Below are positions 21,589-32,055 of a DNA stretch of 64,000 bases, in pieces. The position numbers and the translations under genes were made by a program. The stretch is from Pseudoips prasinana (lineage: Eukaryota; Arthropoda; Insecta; Lepidoptera; Nolidae): positions 17,923,001 through 17,987,000 of the forward strand of contig OX621241.1 in the NCBI GenBank assembly GCA_951640165.1, given 5' to 3'. Each line of letters starts with the position of its first letter. Position 1 is the first letter of the stretch. The notes below the pieces were generated by a model. The model saw only the letters and a program-made list of their open reading frames with translations. It made no database searches and had not been told where the DNA came from.

Positions 21589-21725
21589 TGATAAATATAT
21601 ATTTATTGTTTAATTTAAATATTTTAAGTCGTATAGTTAACATTTTTCAATCATTGACAAATAACTGACATGACAATTATATAGAAGAATAAATGAGTTC
21701 AAAATCTTAAAAAAGGTTTGTAACA
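21589..21725 (-). repeat. 5' LTR of Gypsy A
   Basis: 137 bp; TGTTACAAACC to ATTTATCA on the minus strand. Followed on the plus-strand side by the target duplication AACAC (21726-21730). Confidence 0.9.
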
Positions 21726-21730
21726 AACAC

Positions 21731-22781
21731 TAAGCACAATGGCTGGTTATACTCTTGGGTCTTCTGAATAACTTGTCGCAGCGTGTGTGTATGGGGTCTA
21801 CAGTGCTAAAGCCTTTTAGAAGAGCAGCTTGTTCGGGAGACTAGATGTCTTCAAAAATGCACGCGAGACATTTCGTAATGACTCTCGTAAACAATCAATC
21901 AAATTTTAATTTACACAAACATGTACATAAGGTGTTTGACAAGGAAAAGAAGTAAAATAGTAGATTTTTTTAAAGAGTGACGTCTGCATCACTGCCTGTA
22001 AAACTTGTACAGAAGAATAAAACAAGATGTCTGAATTCTCCAACGGAATTAACAGTTGCACGTTAATTCTATATACTCATGACTTACGGGGCTTGATAAC
22101 CGCCGAGGCGATTCGCGACCACGAATATCGATGTAATATGCGTCTGATGTTCGCAAACCGGCCTACGAGTATCCTACCGACCTGGGCCAATGACGTATGC
22201 TGCAACCAGAAACTTGATTAATAAAATACTTATAATTATTTTAAATATAAAAATACAAAGTTATAATTAAATCAAGATGAAACTTATTAGATGCTAGACT
22301 ATGAAATACTCGAAAAGACAAAATTGTGCTAAATATGTATTCGCAAACAATAACTTAATCGTTGCGTCGGCGACTTGTGTTCACACCATGTGAATGTAGA
22401 AATCTATGCCTCATCAATTATGTCCTATAATTAAATCGCTGCGTCGTCGATGACTTAGCTCACTCCGTGGCAGTGTAGAAAACGGTGCGTCGACGATTCG
22501 TACCCGGCCCCATGCCTACTTTGTATTTATATATTCAGTTTGTGTAAACTGAAGGAAGTGTTATGACGGTGCATATCGTACTTAACACTCATGTCAACAT
22601 TACGATAATAAACAGCTCAATAATTTTATATTTACCAAACGGTAACAATACATAGTAATCCTCTTTCCCGTTCAAAAGGACAGCTATTATCTGCGTCGCC
22701 AATACTGTGCCTACTTCTTTAACTAAGAATATTGTGATTCTTATGTTTTTGCGATAAATTTCGTAATATCTGTACCTTAGG
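21731..22781. other. Intergenic stretch with a weak ~105-bp direct repeat
   Basis: No gene. Two related segments start at about 22358 and 22434 (TTAATCGTTGCGTCG and TTAAATCGCTGCGTCG) and share TGTAGAAA further on. This may be a degraded repeat; function unknown. Confidence 0.35.
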
Positions 22782-22985
22782 TACATAATTATAATAAAAT
22801 CGTAGGAAAGTCAAAACTGTATACATTGAATATTTTCTTTAAAGGATTATTGGGGCGTGATCTACGATCGATATCGAAGCCAAAAATATAGTTTTTAGAA
22901 TTTTTATCTGTGTGTCTGTTTGTCTGTATGTATGTCCGGGTTAAACTCAAAATGTACTGCATGGATTAATCGCAGAAACTAATAA
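22782..22985 (+). mobile_element. Helitron 5' part, 3'-truncated
   Basis: TAATAAAATCGTAGGAAAGTC, GATCGATATCGAAGCC, ATATAGTTTTTAGAATTTTT and CTGTATGTATGTCCGGG match the first ~190 bp of the Helitrons at 42710 and 45019. The GC hairpin and CTAG end are missing. Confidence 0.6.
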
Positions 22986-23653
22986 AATAGATAAAAATCG
23001 TAGCCGTTTCATTATCCTACCGTCCAGGTGTTTCCTTAAGTTTCAACTTTTTAAAAGCATACCGTTTCTCGTCACCCCTTGTAAATTAAACTCAAAAGCC
23101 TTTCTACGTATACATGAAATTATATTAAAACATCGATTACTTTGGACAGTGTGGCTATGGTATGTGTCTTATCTCTGATTTAGGGAAACCCTCTAGGTTT
23201 CAGTATTATTGCAAGTAGTATTATTATACAATGCTTTCAGTATTATTTATTAGAGTTTACCTCATGAAACATCAGCCTAATAAATCAGCATTATTTTGTT
23301 CGTCGGTTTCTTTGTTCACTTCAGATTAGTTTGTTGCCATTTATTTTGCCAATTATTTAAATTATTGATATTTATTCTGTACCTATGCAGCTACTTACTT
23401 TAACTAACTTTGTTTGTTTTATGTCAGAAGAGATAACGTTGGCTGCCGGCGGCGTAGGATCGATTTCCACTAAGACTCGCGCTGTCGAGAACGCACATCG
23501 TGCAACAAAATATCTGTGAACAGGTGTTTGTCTATCGCTGTTAGCCACATTTGATGTACATACATATTATAGTGCACGCAAGGATAACTAATGTGCGTTT
23601 AATATAATGTATGTACATTTTTGTATTTAGGTACTTAATATTATTATAAAATG

Positions 23654-23694
23654 AGGAATCATATGTACTTAATACTTAAGTACATATGATTCCT
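23654..23694. repeat. Perfect 18-bp hairpin
   Basis: AGGAATCATATGTACTTA at 23654-23671 is exactly reversed at 23677-23694 around a 5-base loop. The rest of 22986-24247 has no recognised gene apart from the malectin promoter area. Confidence 0.8.
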
Positions 23695-24247
23695 TCCTAA
23701 GTGTTAAAAGCTAATGTGAGTGTCAATACAAATTGGCACAAAACAAAATAATAATGTACCAAATATTAATGTAATATACATATTCAATCAGAAGAATACA
23801 GAACACAACAAGACTCGGAATAACAAATTAAGATAAAAAAGACATAAAAAACTTGTCCTGTATTTAAGAATCCCTGTGATTGTAAAACAAGGGTAAATTA
23901 TATGGAATTACTGATACTGAAACCAGATCTGCTTCAAGATTCAGTATATGAAGATTTAAGTTATTTCTTTTAATTCGATCTAGCTCGAAGATTGGATTTG
24001 CATCAGCTGTCACAAGCAAGAGAGGAAACCTGAAAATATCAACTGGCAACATCGACAACTAAAATTTGGCATGCATGGATTGCATGGTAGTGATGCCGGT
24101 TTTACTTTTGATTCGATTTGTTGAATAATTTACATTAAAAATAACAATGTATTAAATTGTGAAATCAGTATATATTAGTGTCGTCTGCGAAATCGTTGAC
24201 ACAGGTGATTTTTAGCCAGACCACAGTTGTAGTCCTCATCGAACAAA

Positions 24248-25042
24248 ATGTGTCACATATTATTTTATATCGTTTCTGCATTTTCTGTATTAAAAACTGC
24301 CACTGGTTTGGGTGAAATAATTTATGCAATTAATGCCGGTGGACCGGCGCACACGGATATCTATGGAATCCACTATGAAAAGGATCCTTTGCAAGGAAGA
24401 ATAGGTACCGCATCGGATTATGGTAAACAACTAGTTATGATCGGCAGAGTTAACTCCAAAGATGAAATATTGTATCAAACTGAGCGATATCATCATAGTA
24501 CTTTTGGGTATGACATACCAGCTAATAAGGACGGCGACTATGTGTTAGTTTTGAAGTTCAGTGAAGTTTATTTTAACGCGCCTAATATGAAGGTGTTTGA
24601 CGTTGTACTAAACGGAGACCATACTATCGTTGCTGACCTAGACATTTTCGACAAGGTGGGTCGCGGCGTGGCGCATGACGAATACGTGCCATACTCAATC
24701 AAAAATGGCAAACTTTATTATAATGAAGAAGAATCAGACATAAGAGGAAGTAAAATAAAGGTTGAGTTTATTAAAGGTTATAGGGATAACCCAAAAATCA
24801 ATGCGTTATATGTGATGAGAGGTACCATTGAAGAAGTCCCCAAATTACCTCCACCCGTGTGGCCTGAGAATGAAGCAGAGGAACCGAGAGAGGATGTGGA
24901 AGAAAAGAATTCAAAATCCAGACGATCCAGTGGGCCAAAGCAACCAGACCCATACACCATGGATGAGAGCTCTGTGCTCATCCCAGTTTTCATTACCATG
25001 GGTGCTTTCATTCCTCTTTTATTCTGTCTTTGTAAGCTTTAA
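24248..25042 (+). CDS. Malectin (ER diglucosylated N-glycan-binding lectin)
   Basis: 264 residues in one uninterrupted exon. Malectin sits in the ER membrane, binds Glc2-N-glycans on newly made glycoproteins and works with ribophorin I in retaining misfolded products. Seen here: signal peptide (about 1-21), then the malectin domain (about 22-185). Family hallmarks are YAINAGGPAHTDIYGIHYEKD, YHHSTFGYDIPA, GDYVLVLKFSEVYF and VFDVVLNG. An acidic Pro/Glu/Lys linker (about 195-238) and a C-terminal membrane segment (VLIPVFITMGAFIPLLFCL) with a very short cytosolic end follow. Length and architecture equal animal malectins. The start is the first ATG, in context AAAATG, after a plain 5' leader. Vertebrate genes have introns, so single-exon structure is noteworthy, but the frame shows no decay. 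Confidence 0.93.
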   Translation: MCHILFYIVSAFSVLKTATGLGEIIYAINAGGPAHTDIYGIHYEKDPLQGRIGTASDYGKQLVMIGRVNSKDEILYQTERYHHSTFGYDIPANKDGDYVLVLKFSEVYFNAPNMKVFDVVLNGDHTIVADLDIFDKVGRGVAHDEYVPYSIKNGKLYYNEEESDIRGSKIKVEFIKGYRDNPKINALYVMRGTIEEVPKLPPPVWPENEAEEPREDVEEKNSKSRRSSGPKQPDPYTMDESSVLIPVFITMGAFIPLLFCLCKL

Positions 25043-27547
25043 CGTTCCCATGATCAGACTTCTTAATAATTTTGGTGTGACTGTATGCTATTTAGTATAT
25101 AATTTGTATTTATTGTAAGTATTGGCATTTTATTTTTAAGGTAATATTGACCTTTATTATTTACCAAGCACTTAATAGATAATATTGCGGCAATTTGTCT
25201 TATCTAGCAGGAAACACTATTACTCTCTCTTTTAGGGAAATGTCACAATGACATGACTTCCACTTGTATTTTGTACATCCAAACCTTTTTTATATGTTTT
25301 TTTTGTTTACAAAGATTGTTAGTGAGTAATTCTCCAACATTAGTTCATAATGTCCAAAATATTCGTTAAATTTAAAAAAATTACCAGTATACATTTTTTG
25401 CAGACAAAAAGTAAATTTTGTGTGGTTCAGATTTGTCTTAGAAATATATGGCTATTTGGCCTTAATCCTTAATCATACAATGGTATATTATACCATAGTT
25501 ACCATGTAATTTTTGAACTAAATTATTTTTTAAATTATGTGAATTATGGATAGATAGATACATTATGACCAAAAAAGGGTTAATACATCATGCATGCACC
25601 TTTGCAGATCTTGGTCCTCACAAAATTTTACTTTTATAGCATTATTTGCAATGCAACCGAAAAATTTCAACTCTAAAATGAGTAATCATAAATTTAATCA
25701 TCTGGTGAGTCTTGCACTAGCACCCTTTACCAATCTGAGGTTGGTGCTTTGCCATTGACCTACAAATGATGTACATTTAATACAACCTGTAATACAAGAG
25801 GTGAGCATTAAATAGCCAATGAAACATGCCTAAACTAAATAAAATGTCATTCTCGCTATATAATAAGATATAATATGTGTAAAAGTTCATGTGTGCAAAA
25901 GGTCATTTTTACTACTGTACACTAGTTAGTTGCTTTTCTGGAAATCATATTTTTTTCTAATCATTTTTCAATTACATCAAATTGTATAGCATTGTGCTGT
26001 CCTTTTTATGAAAAATTAATATCCACAAAGTTACACGTTCTGAGAGGGTAATGTTTCTTGTAGTTGAGGCATGAATTTGAATGGGTAGCAAAGATAAGGC
26101 AATGCAGTTTGCTGCTTTCTTTATATGCAAGCTACTTGTTTTCACTGAAGCTAGGATGTTACCACATGTTGTGTGTATGTGTGAGTTGGCTTGCCTGATT
26201 TAAGACATAAGTAACTTTTTTCATTAACATCTTATGTAATTCTGAATCCCAGAGGAATGATTTTATGACAAAGTGTTGGAGAATTAACCTGGTTATGCCC
26301 CTTAGGCCGCAAACTGAAAATGTTATAAGCTTAGTTTTGTGTAAGATTGTCTATTCCAAGCTCAATGGTGATAGTACAAAGCCAATATATGTGTTATGAC
26401 TAGAGCCCGTCCCATGTTGAAGTATTAAATAAATTCTACACTATGCACACATGTGCTGATCAGATGCACTTTATGTAAATAAACATTTTGAGTTTATTTA
26501 AGACTGTGTTTTTCATGTTTCTATTCACCCTCTAATTAGCATTAAGTATAACCACAGTTCAAAGAACATGTTCAAAGAATGTAAGGAGGAAGAAGAAAAA
26601 TGAAGGGGGCATAAGACGTTTGCAAGGATTATAGCAAGTCAAATACCATTGTCACTGCCTCCCCCTATGGGAAACAGCCTAGTGACTGTGTCTACTCACA
26701 TTTTATGGCTTTATCATATCTGCATGATAAACTCATGGAACACGGATGTGAACTGGGATATGGAGAGTCAATTAATATGGCCCATGGTCTTTCTATAGAT
26801 TATTTAAGCTCAAGGCATTGAGAAGAGATTCTAACCATGATATTCTCAATAGACTGAGTTTGAATAATTCATAGAAATATCATGGAACATATTCATTGGG
26901 ATTCCATATAAAAATTGTAAATATAACCGTTTTTGTGGGACTAGGATCTGTCCTATTTTTTTTTCACTGCCTTTATATCTCAGTTTCTATCAATGCAAGT
27001 GATTTTAAGAGTTTAGAATAGGTTGAATAATGACGAACTATATTTCAACCAATACAAATGAGAAAATATTTATACACGAGAATTACATGAAAATTTTAAA
27101 GAATGCATATTCAATACTGTATTTTAAAAACAGCTATTTCAAAAACAATTCTTTTATTCGTACTTACGTTACCGTATCCAACTTAGGATTATAAATGTCA
27201 AGATAGTTATGCAATATAATCTGAAAAATAATTAGAGTTGAATATTACCTACAGAAATGTGCTATAGTGATAGTTAGTGCTACATAGTTAAAATTGCACA
27301 TTTTTATTTTAATCGTTTAAATTCAATCCTCTACAAACAAATACATTTAAATAAGTAGGTAGGTATAGCTTTATCTGTAATAGAAAGACCCAAAACCTTC
27401 CGATACGCTCTGAGTTTATTTTTACTTGCCTTTCCGAAATCGCACGGCAGCTCAACCTGAACAGTGTGGCCTGCGCCTACCTACTTCTACATTTAAGAGT
27501 TTGTGATAAAACTTCACATTCATATTGTGCATGATTAGCGACTTTTT
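25043..27547 (+). other. Malectin 3' UTR candidate and downstream intergenic DNA
   Basis: AT-rich, no coding signal. AATAAA occurs at 26428-26433 and 26478-26483, so the messenger may extend about 1.4 kb past the stop; an earlier undetected signal is possible. Nothing recognised from 26500 to 27547. Confidence 0.4.
26478..26483 (+). terminator. Candidate poly(A) signal for malectin
   Basis: AATAAA followed within 30 bases by a T/GT-rich run (TTTTGAGTTTATTT, GTGTTTTTC). A second AATAAA lies at 26428. Assigned only by position and composition. Confidence 0.35.
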
Positions 27548-27902
27548 TTAGGGTTCCGTAGCCAAATGGCAATAAAAGGGAACCCTTATAGATTCGTCAT
27601 GTCTGTCTGTCTGTCCGTCCGTATGTCACAGCCACTTTTTTCCGAAACTATAAGAGCTGTACAGTTGAAACTTGGTAATTAGATATTGTATTCTATGAAC
27701 CACATTACGATTTTTACACAAAAATAGAAAAAAATATATGATGTATATTACCGTAGAAACTAACAACGAAAATTGGTTTGAATGAGATCTAGCAAGTAAT
27801 TTTTCTTCAATATGTCATAAACCGCAATTTCCTTTCATTTAATCAACTGAAATACGGAACCCTTCATGTGTGAGTCCGACTCGCACTTGGCCGGTTTTTT
27901 TG
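27548..27902 (-). repeat. GTGCGAGTCGGACTC / GGGTTCCGT repeat, full-length type
   Basis: On the minus strand it starts AAAACCGGCCAAGTGCGAGT, then GAAGGGTTCCGTATTTC. It runs through the same internal text as 43740-43880 (AGTTGATTAAATGAAAG, CAAACCAATTTTCGTTG) and ends (GACA)n, ATGACGAATCTATAAGGG, GGCTACGGAACCCTAA. It is a non-coding family very common in moths and butterflies. I recognise it but do not assign a transposon class with certainty. Confidence 0.65.
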
Positions 27903-28110
27903 GTAAGGCAGGGGGAATGCCTTCGCATGCCACCCGCAAAAAGTGTCTGCGGGTGGGTATGTCGGACTTGCACCGAATAAACCTACCTTCCTGCACCTGC
28001 CGTGGACTTCTCTTGGCGCCTGATGAGGGAGTCCCGGGAACGCGGGTATGCTGCTCCGGTAACGGTAAGCGGCCTGATCGCATAACCAGCCGTGATTTCT
28101 TCCAGACAAC
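27903..28110. repeat. GC-rich segment of unknown family
   Basis: Markedly GC-richer than its surroundings, open on both strands without a recognisable protein, and directly adjoining the end of the repeat at 27902. Contains a small inverted repeat (CCACCCGCAAAAAGTGTCTGCGGGTGG, described here as arms CCACCCGCA and TGCGGGTGG). Probably a piece of an untranslated retroelement region; not identified. Confidence 0.35.
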
Positions 28111-28743
28111 TCTATAAAGTAGTTGTTAGGTATGTTGTGTACTGATTGGTTTCGAAATTTATTACAAAAGAAAATATAGTTCTAAATATTTTAACAACTA
28201 TATTGCCGCTGCCTTGAAAAACTGTTATACGGGAATACGTCGAATGCATTGATTGGCTTTTTTGTATCATTTTCGTGTACAGTTAAGTTACGTTACACAG
28301 CCAGCAGGGATATCTTTCTATTGATTATTAACTGATGGCAAATTGGTTTTTATTTGGCACGATAAACACAATCTCTTAACATTTGTTAATAGTTACCTAC
28401 TCGGAAAAGTCTTCAATGCGCATCATAGAATTAGGCCAGTCAGCCCCGTGGTAAGGTCCTACCGAGACAAACGGTGAGTGCAACTCATAGGTATCCAGGA
28501 AGGCTTCAAATTTCATAATCAGATTAGCCCAGTCAGCCCTGTGATAAAATCATTTACTTATTAGCGTAATAGTAAATCTTCGGCTCCTGACTGCGGGCAT
28601 GGAGATAAGTTGCACTCTGTAGAGACATTATGATTGATCATATTCAGTACTATATACAATTACTAACATAAAAACAGGAAAAAGATATGGATTTGCAATC
28701 GGGGACACGTAATGAATTTTGTTCTGTAAATATCCTCAAGGTA
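28111..28743. other. Intergenic stretch with a duplicated short segment
   Basis: The phrase AGCCCAGTCAGCCC (or GGCCAGTCAGCCC) occurs at about 28433 and 28526, each followed by GTGRTAA. This is probably a degraded repeat; no gene. Confidence 0.35.
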
Positions 28744-30186
28744 GGGGAGGTAGGGGAGGGACGGGCAGTCGGGAGACATGGGCACCCCCCTTTTATTCTG
28801 ATCCGGTCACAGATTTTAAATTTTCTCTAATTTGATAGTTTACTTTACCGACTGGCAACACTTTTCATCCATAGACTATATGTAATTTCTATCAGTTGTT
28901 AAACACAGCCACGTTGAAAGGTTATGCGGTCGTAAAAGTGAATATTTTTGGTGGTTCGAAATCGTGTTGAAGAGAAAACTAACCAAAGGTTTGTCTATTT
29001 TTAAATATATATCTATTCTATATTTACTAACTTATAAATTAAACTGAAATTCACGCTTAGATATCTAGATAAAAAAAAATACCGGTGACTTATGTCGAAA
29101 ATGTATACAGAAGGAGCAATGGGCATTCTTATCTGAGGGAGGTTTCGGCATGCCCAATGCTCCCTCCTGTATGTTGAGTATAGGAAGATTTACTTAAATT
29201 CTAATTTCTTGCTTTAATTATACCATTTCAATTATTTTTAATTACAGAAATATGTCCATTAAATTCCAAAAGAAAGGTATGCGACGAGAAATTCCATAAG
29301 ATTTGATATTATGAGCCTTAGAAGAGGTATCAAAAGGATCAAAAATAAAAACAACAGCTGATTAATATCAAATCCCTAGATTGAATTTGCAACTGTAGAG
29401 AGAAGCAGCTATATTCTTAAAAATATAGAGAAGATTATTTAGATTCCACCAGAACTAACATCGAATAGAGTAAAGAAAAGGCAAATGAGTAGTAGTGATT
29501 GTGATATAGAAAATGTTTAGAAATGTTTGAGAAACGTCAGAAGAAGAGTTAGATGAAGATGATGTGATAATGATTGACAGATATTCAAATGAATGATTTT
29601 GTACACTTTAAATTTAATACAAAAAAGACAGTTGTGCATTATGTCGGCCGAATCGAAGACATAAGTCATACCATGACTACAAAAATTATGAGGCTGGGTA
29701 AGATAAGAAACACCTTATTTTCCTGAAGTTGATGATATAGCAAGTGTCCCACTAGAAGATATCAAAATTAAATTGCCTGGACATGGAATAAAACCAAACA
29801 TCGTAGCTCTAAGTACACATTTGATAAACCATTCTGGGTTGTACCTAATCTTAGATAAGTTAAGATACAATTTAAGATTTTTTATTTGTCGTTAACTTTT
29901 ATGTTTAGATTCTATTATGGATATAAAGTGTTTTATAGGCCATGCCCAAGCCTCCCACAGGGGGTGTCCAAACCTCCCTATGGCAGGGAGGTTTGGGCAC
30001 TTGGACTTAATTCCTGAAATTATCTCGTAATGTTAAGACTCATAATAATTTTAAGAAAGTTTTATCTAAGATGTCTAGCCAAATGTGTGCTGCAATAAGA
30101 ATTGGCATTAAATGTTGATTATCTATAAAATTTGATTTTTTATGCATTAAATTGTTAAAAAGTGCCCGTCCCTCCCCTACCTCCCC
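28744..30186 (+). mobile_element. Decayed pogo-like (Tc1/mariner superfamily) DNA transposon
   Basis: Inverted ends of 24 bp: GGGGAGGTAGGGGAGGGAC at 28744 and its complement ending at 30186, flanked by TA (28742-28743 and 30187-30188). TA target duplication is the Tc1/mariner/pogo signature. Inside, broken plus-strand frames give a helix-turn-helix-like start near 29250-29400 (MSIKFQKKGMRREI, then LEEVSKGSKIK and TADxYQIP). A C-terminal segment lies near 29590-29790 (DFVHFKFNTKKTVVHYVGRI, PEVDDIASVPLEDIKIKLPG), resembling insect pogo/jerky-type transposases. Several stops and indels; not functional. G-rich and C-rich blocks also occur at 29120-29165 and 29945-30000. Confidence 0.7.
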
Positions 30187-31568
30187 TACTGCCGCCATAT
30201 TACAGTTTTATAATAGTAAAACTGTTTTATCTGAAAATGCCTACGTGACATACATCATGACATACATACATTTGAATATGAGAAAGTATGTACTTGCATT
30301 TCTAGTTACCTATGTACTCTAATACCTACCTACTTGTTATCTGAAAGAACTGTCAGTTCGATGCTTCAAGTCCTTCTATTCACTATCTTATTTTTATCTA
30401 AACTTTGAATCGTTTATTTCTCAAATCAAAATCTAATTTTATGAATAGACCTGTTTTCTTTTATGAGGTGAGAGAGAATGCCTGCTGATTATTAATTAAT
30501 TAATATATTTAGGTAAGTACTATTATATCATTATGTTAAAAATTATACAAGTAGGTAACCATTATTGTGTTATTTGAGGTCTGTGTGCCAGATTCATGCA
30601 AAATTATTTCAAACATTTTTTTAACATGATGTTTACAGTTACCCTAGGAGGGTTACACTGCTTTACCCTAAAAATAGAACCGACCGTAAGTTCAAGCCGT
30701 CTAGTAAATTAAACTAGAGTTGGAACCTCGACTTTGGATGGTGGCATGAGAGGGTAATTGCTTTTTTGGGACTTTTTATGTAACTGTCACTCTACGTCAA
30801 TACGTGAAGACCGGTACCTCTCATCCGATTGGGGAAAAGAGAGAGCATTTCATCATTTTCATACGAAGAGTCATCGGAGATACATTTACCTAAATGGGAT
30901 TGTTTAAAAATCTTGCATTTCTAATCGGCTAGCTTCCACCCGCAACTTTACGTGGCCAACGTTGAAATTTCTACTGTGAAATCCGAATCCGGCTGTTTGT
31001 GCTCCTGTAGTTCCAAATATAAATTTACATAACAAACAGACGAACTTTCGGTATAGATACATTGTTATGTTACAATGTATATTAATATCAGTTAATAAAT
31101 GAGTCATTCAATTAACAAGTCTCAAACAAAAATATGATTGTTGTAAATAAGGTAACATGACATACTTGATTAAAGGTCACCAAGATTAGCAAATTTATAA
31201 CGGTATCGAACTATTTATAATTATTTAGGTAGGTACCTACTTAGTGATTTTTATTTCGTGAGTAGGAAGGTACTTATGTGGTCAACGTGAAACCGCATTT
31301 CTTGTATTGGATTAGATTGCTAAACTATTAAACTAAGGTATACCTATATGTTTCATTCGCATCGTGAGTTAGTTATTTGCTCAAATTCTGCTCGTAGATG
31401 TTTTGTCAAATACTTATTTGAATTCAACGTTCCAAATATCAGGCAGCAACCTGTTTTGTTTGATAATTTATCGATATCTGCATTCATCGCTGAATTTCTA
31501 TCAATTTTTGACCTAAATTCACTTTTAATTTTTATAGAGTAGGTAAGTACCTAATCAATAAATTAAAC
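30187..31568. other. Intergenic stretch, nothing recognised
   Basis: AT-rich with several TACCTAC runs. Short frames at 30904-31107 and 31348-31542 have no motif and are not called. Confidence 0.4.
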
Positions 31569-32055
31569 CGTCCAAGTGCGAGTCGGACTCTCACACCGAG
31601 GCTTCCGTACAAACCTGTATTAGATACAGCTTAAAGGTATATTATATTATTATAATAGACCTGAGTATTTGTTTTGAATATCATTTAATTCCTCTACGGG
31701 TTGGTGAGGAAAGGGGTGGGTAGTTAAGTAAGTTTAAAAATATTAAAATTATTTTTATTGTATGATATAACTAAAATTTTACGGTTTAGGAATTTTTCCT
31801 TTATTTGTGCTATAAGACGTTGCTTCGTGCCAAATTTCAAGATTCTAAGTTCACGGGAAGTACCGTGCAGGTTTTGATTCTTTCATTGATTTTTTCACAG
31901 CTCCAAGGGACAGTAGACCTGAATATTTGATATAAATTTCACCTTGATACCTCCACGCGTTCCTGAGAAAAAGGGTCTTGACATATAGACGGACGGACAA
32001 CAAAGTAATCCTATAAGGGTTCCGTTTTTCCTTATGGGGTACGGAACCCTAAAAA
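31569..32055 (+). repeat. GTGCGAGTCGGACTC / GGGTTCCGT repeat, diverged copy
   Basis: Begins CGTCCAAGTGCGAGTCGGAC, then GAGGCTTCCGTAC. Ends ACGGACGGACAACAAAG, CTATAAGGGTTCCGT, then GGTACGGAACCCTAAAAA. The middle differs from the 27548 and 43683 copies, so this is a subfamily. Confidence 0.6.

Larger units (their letters stand above)
10862..21725 (-). mobile_element. Ty3/Gypsy LTR retrotransposon A (host of the nest)
   Basis: Two LTRs in the same orientation (21589-21725 as 5' and 10862-11011 as 3' on the minus strand) enclose gag remnants with two zinc knuckles, reverse transcriptase, RNase H and integrase in Gypsy order. AACAC at 10857-10861 and 21726-21730 is an exact 5-bp target duplication, which fixes both ends. 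After the 5' LTR comes the primer-binding-like TGGCGACGA; before the 3' LTR lies the purine-rich AAGGCGGACGAA. Without its insertions the element is about 4.1 kb. It is dead: frames are broken, protease and part of RT are deleted, and the integrase glutamate is lost. No env-like frame is visible. Confidence 0.92.
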
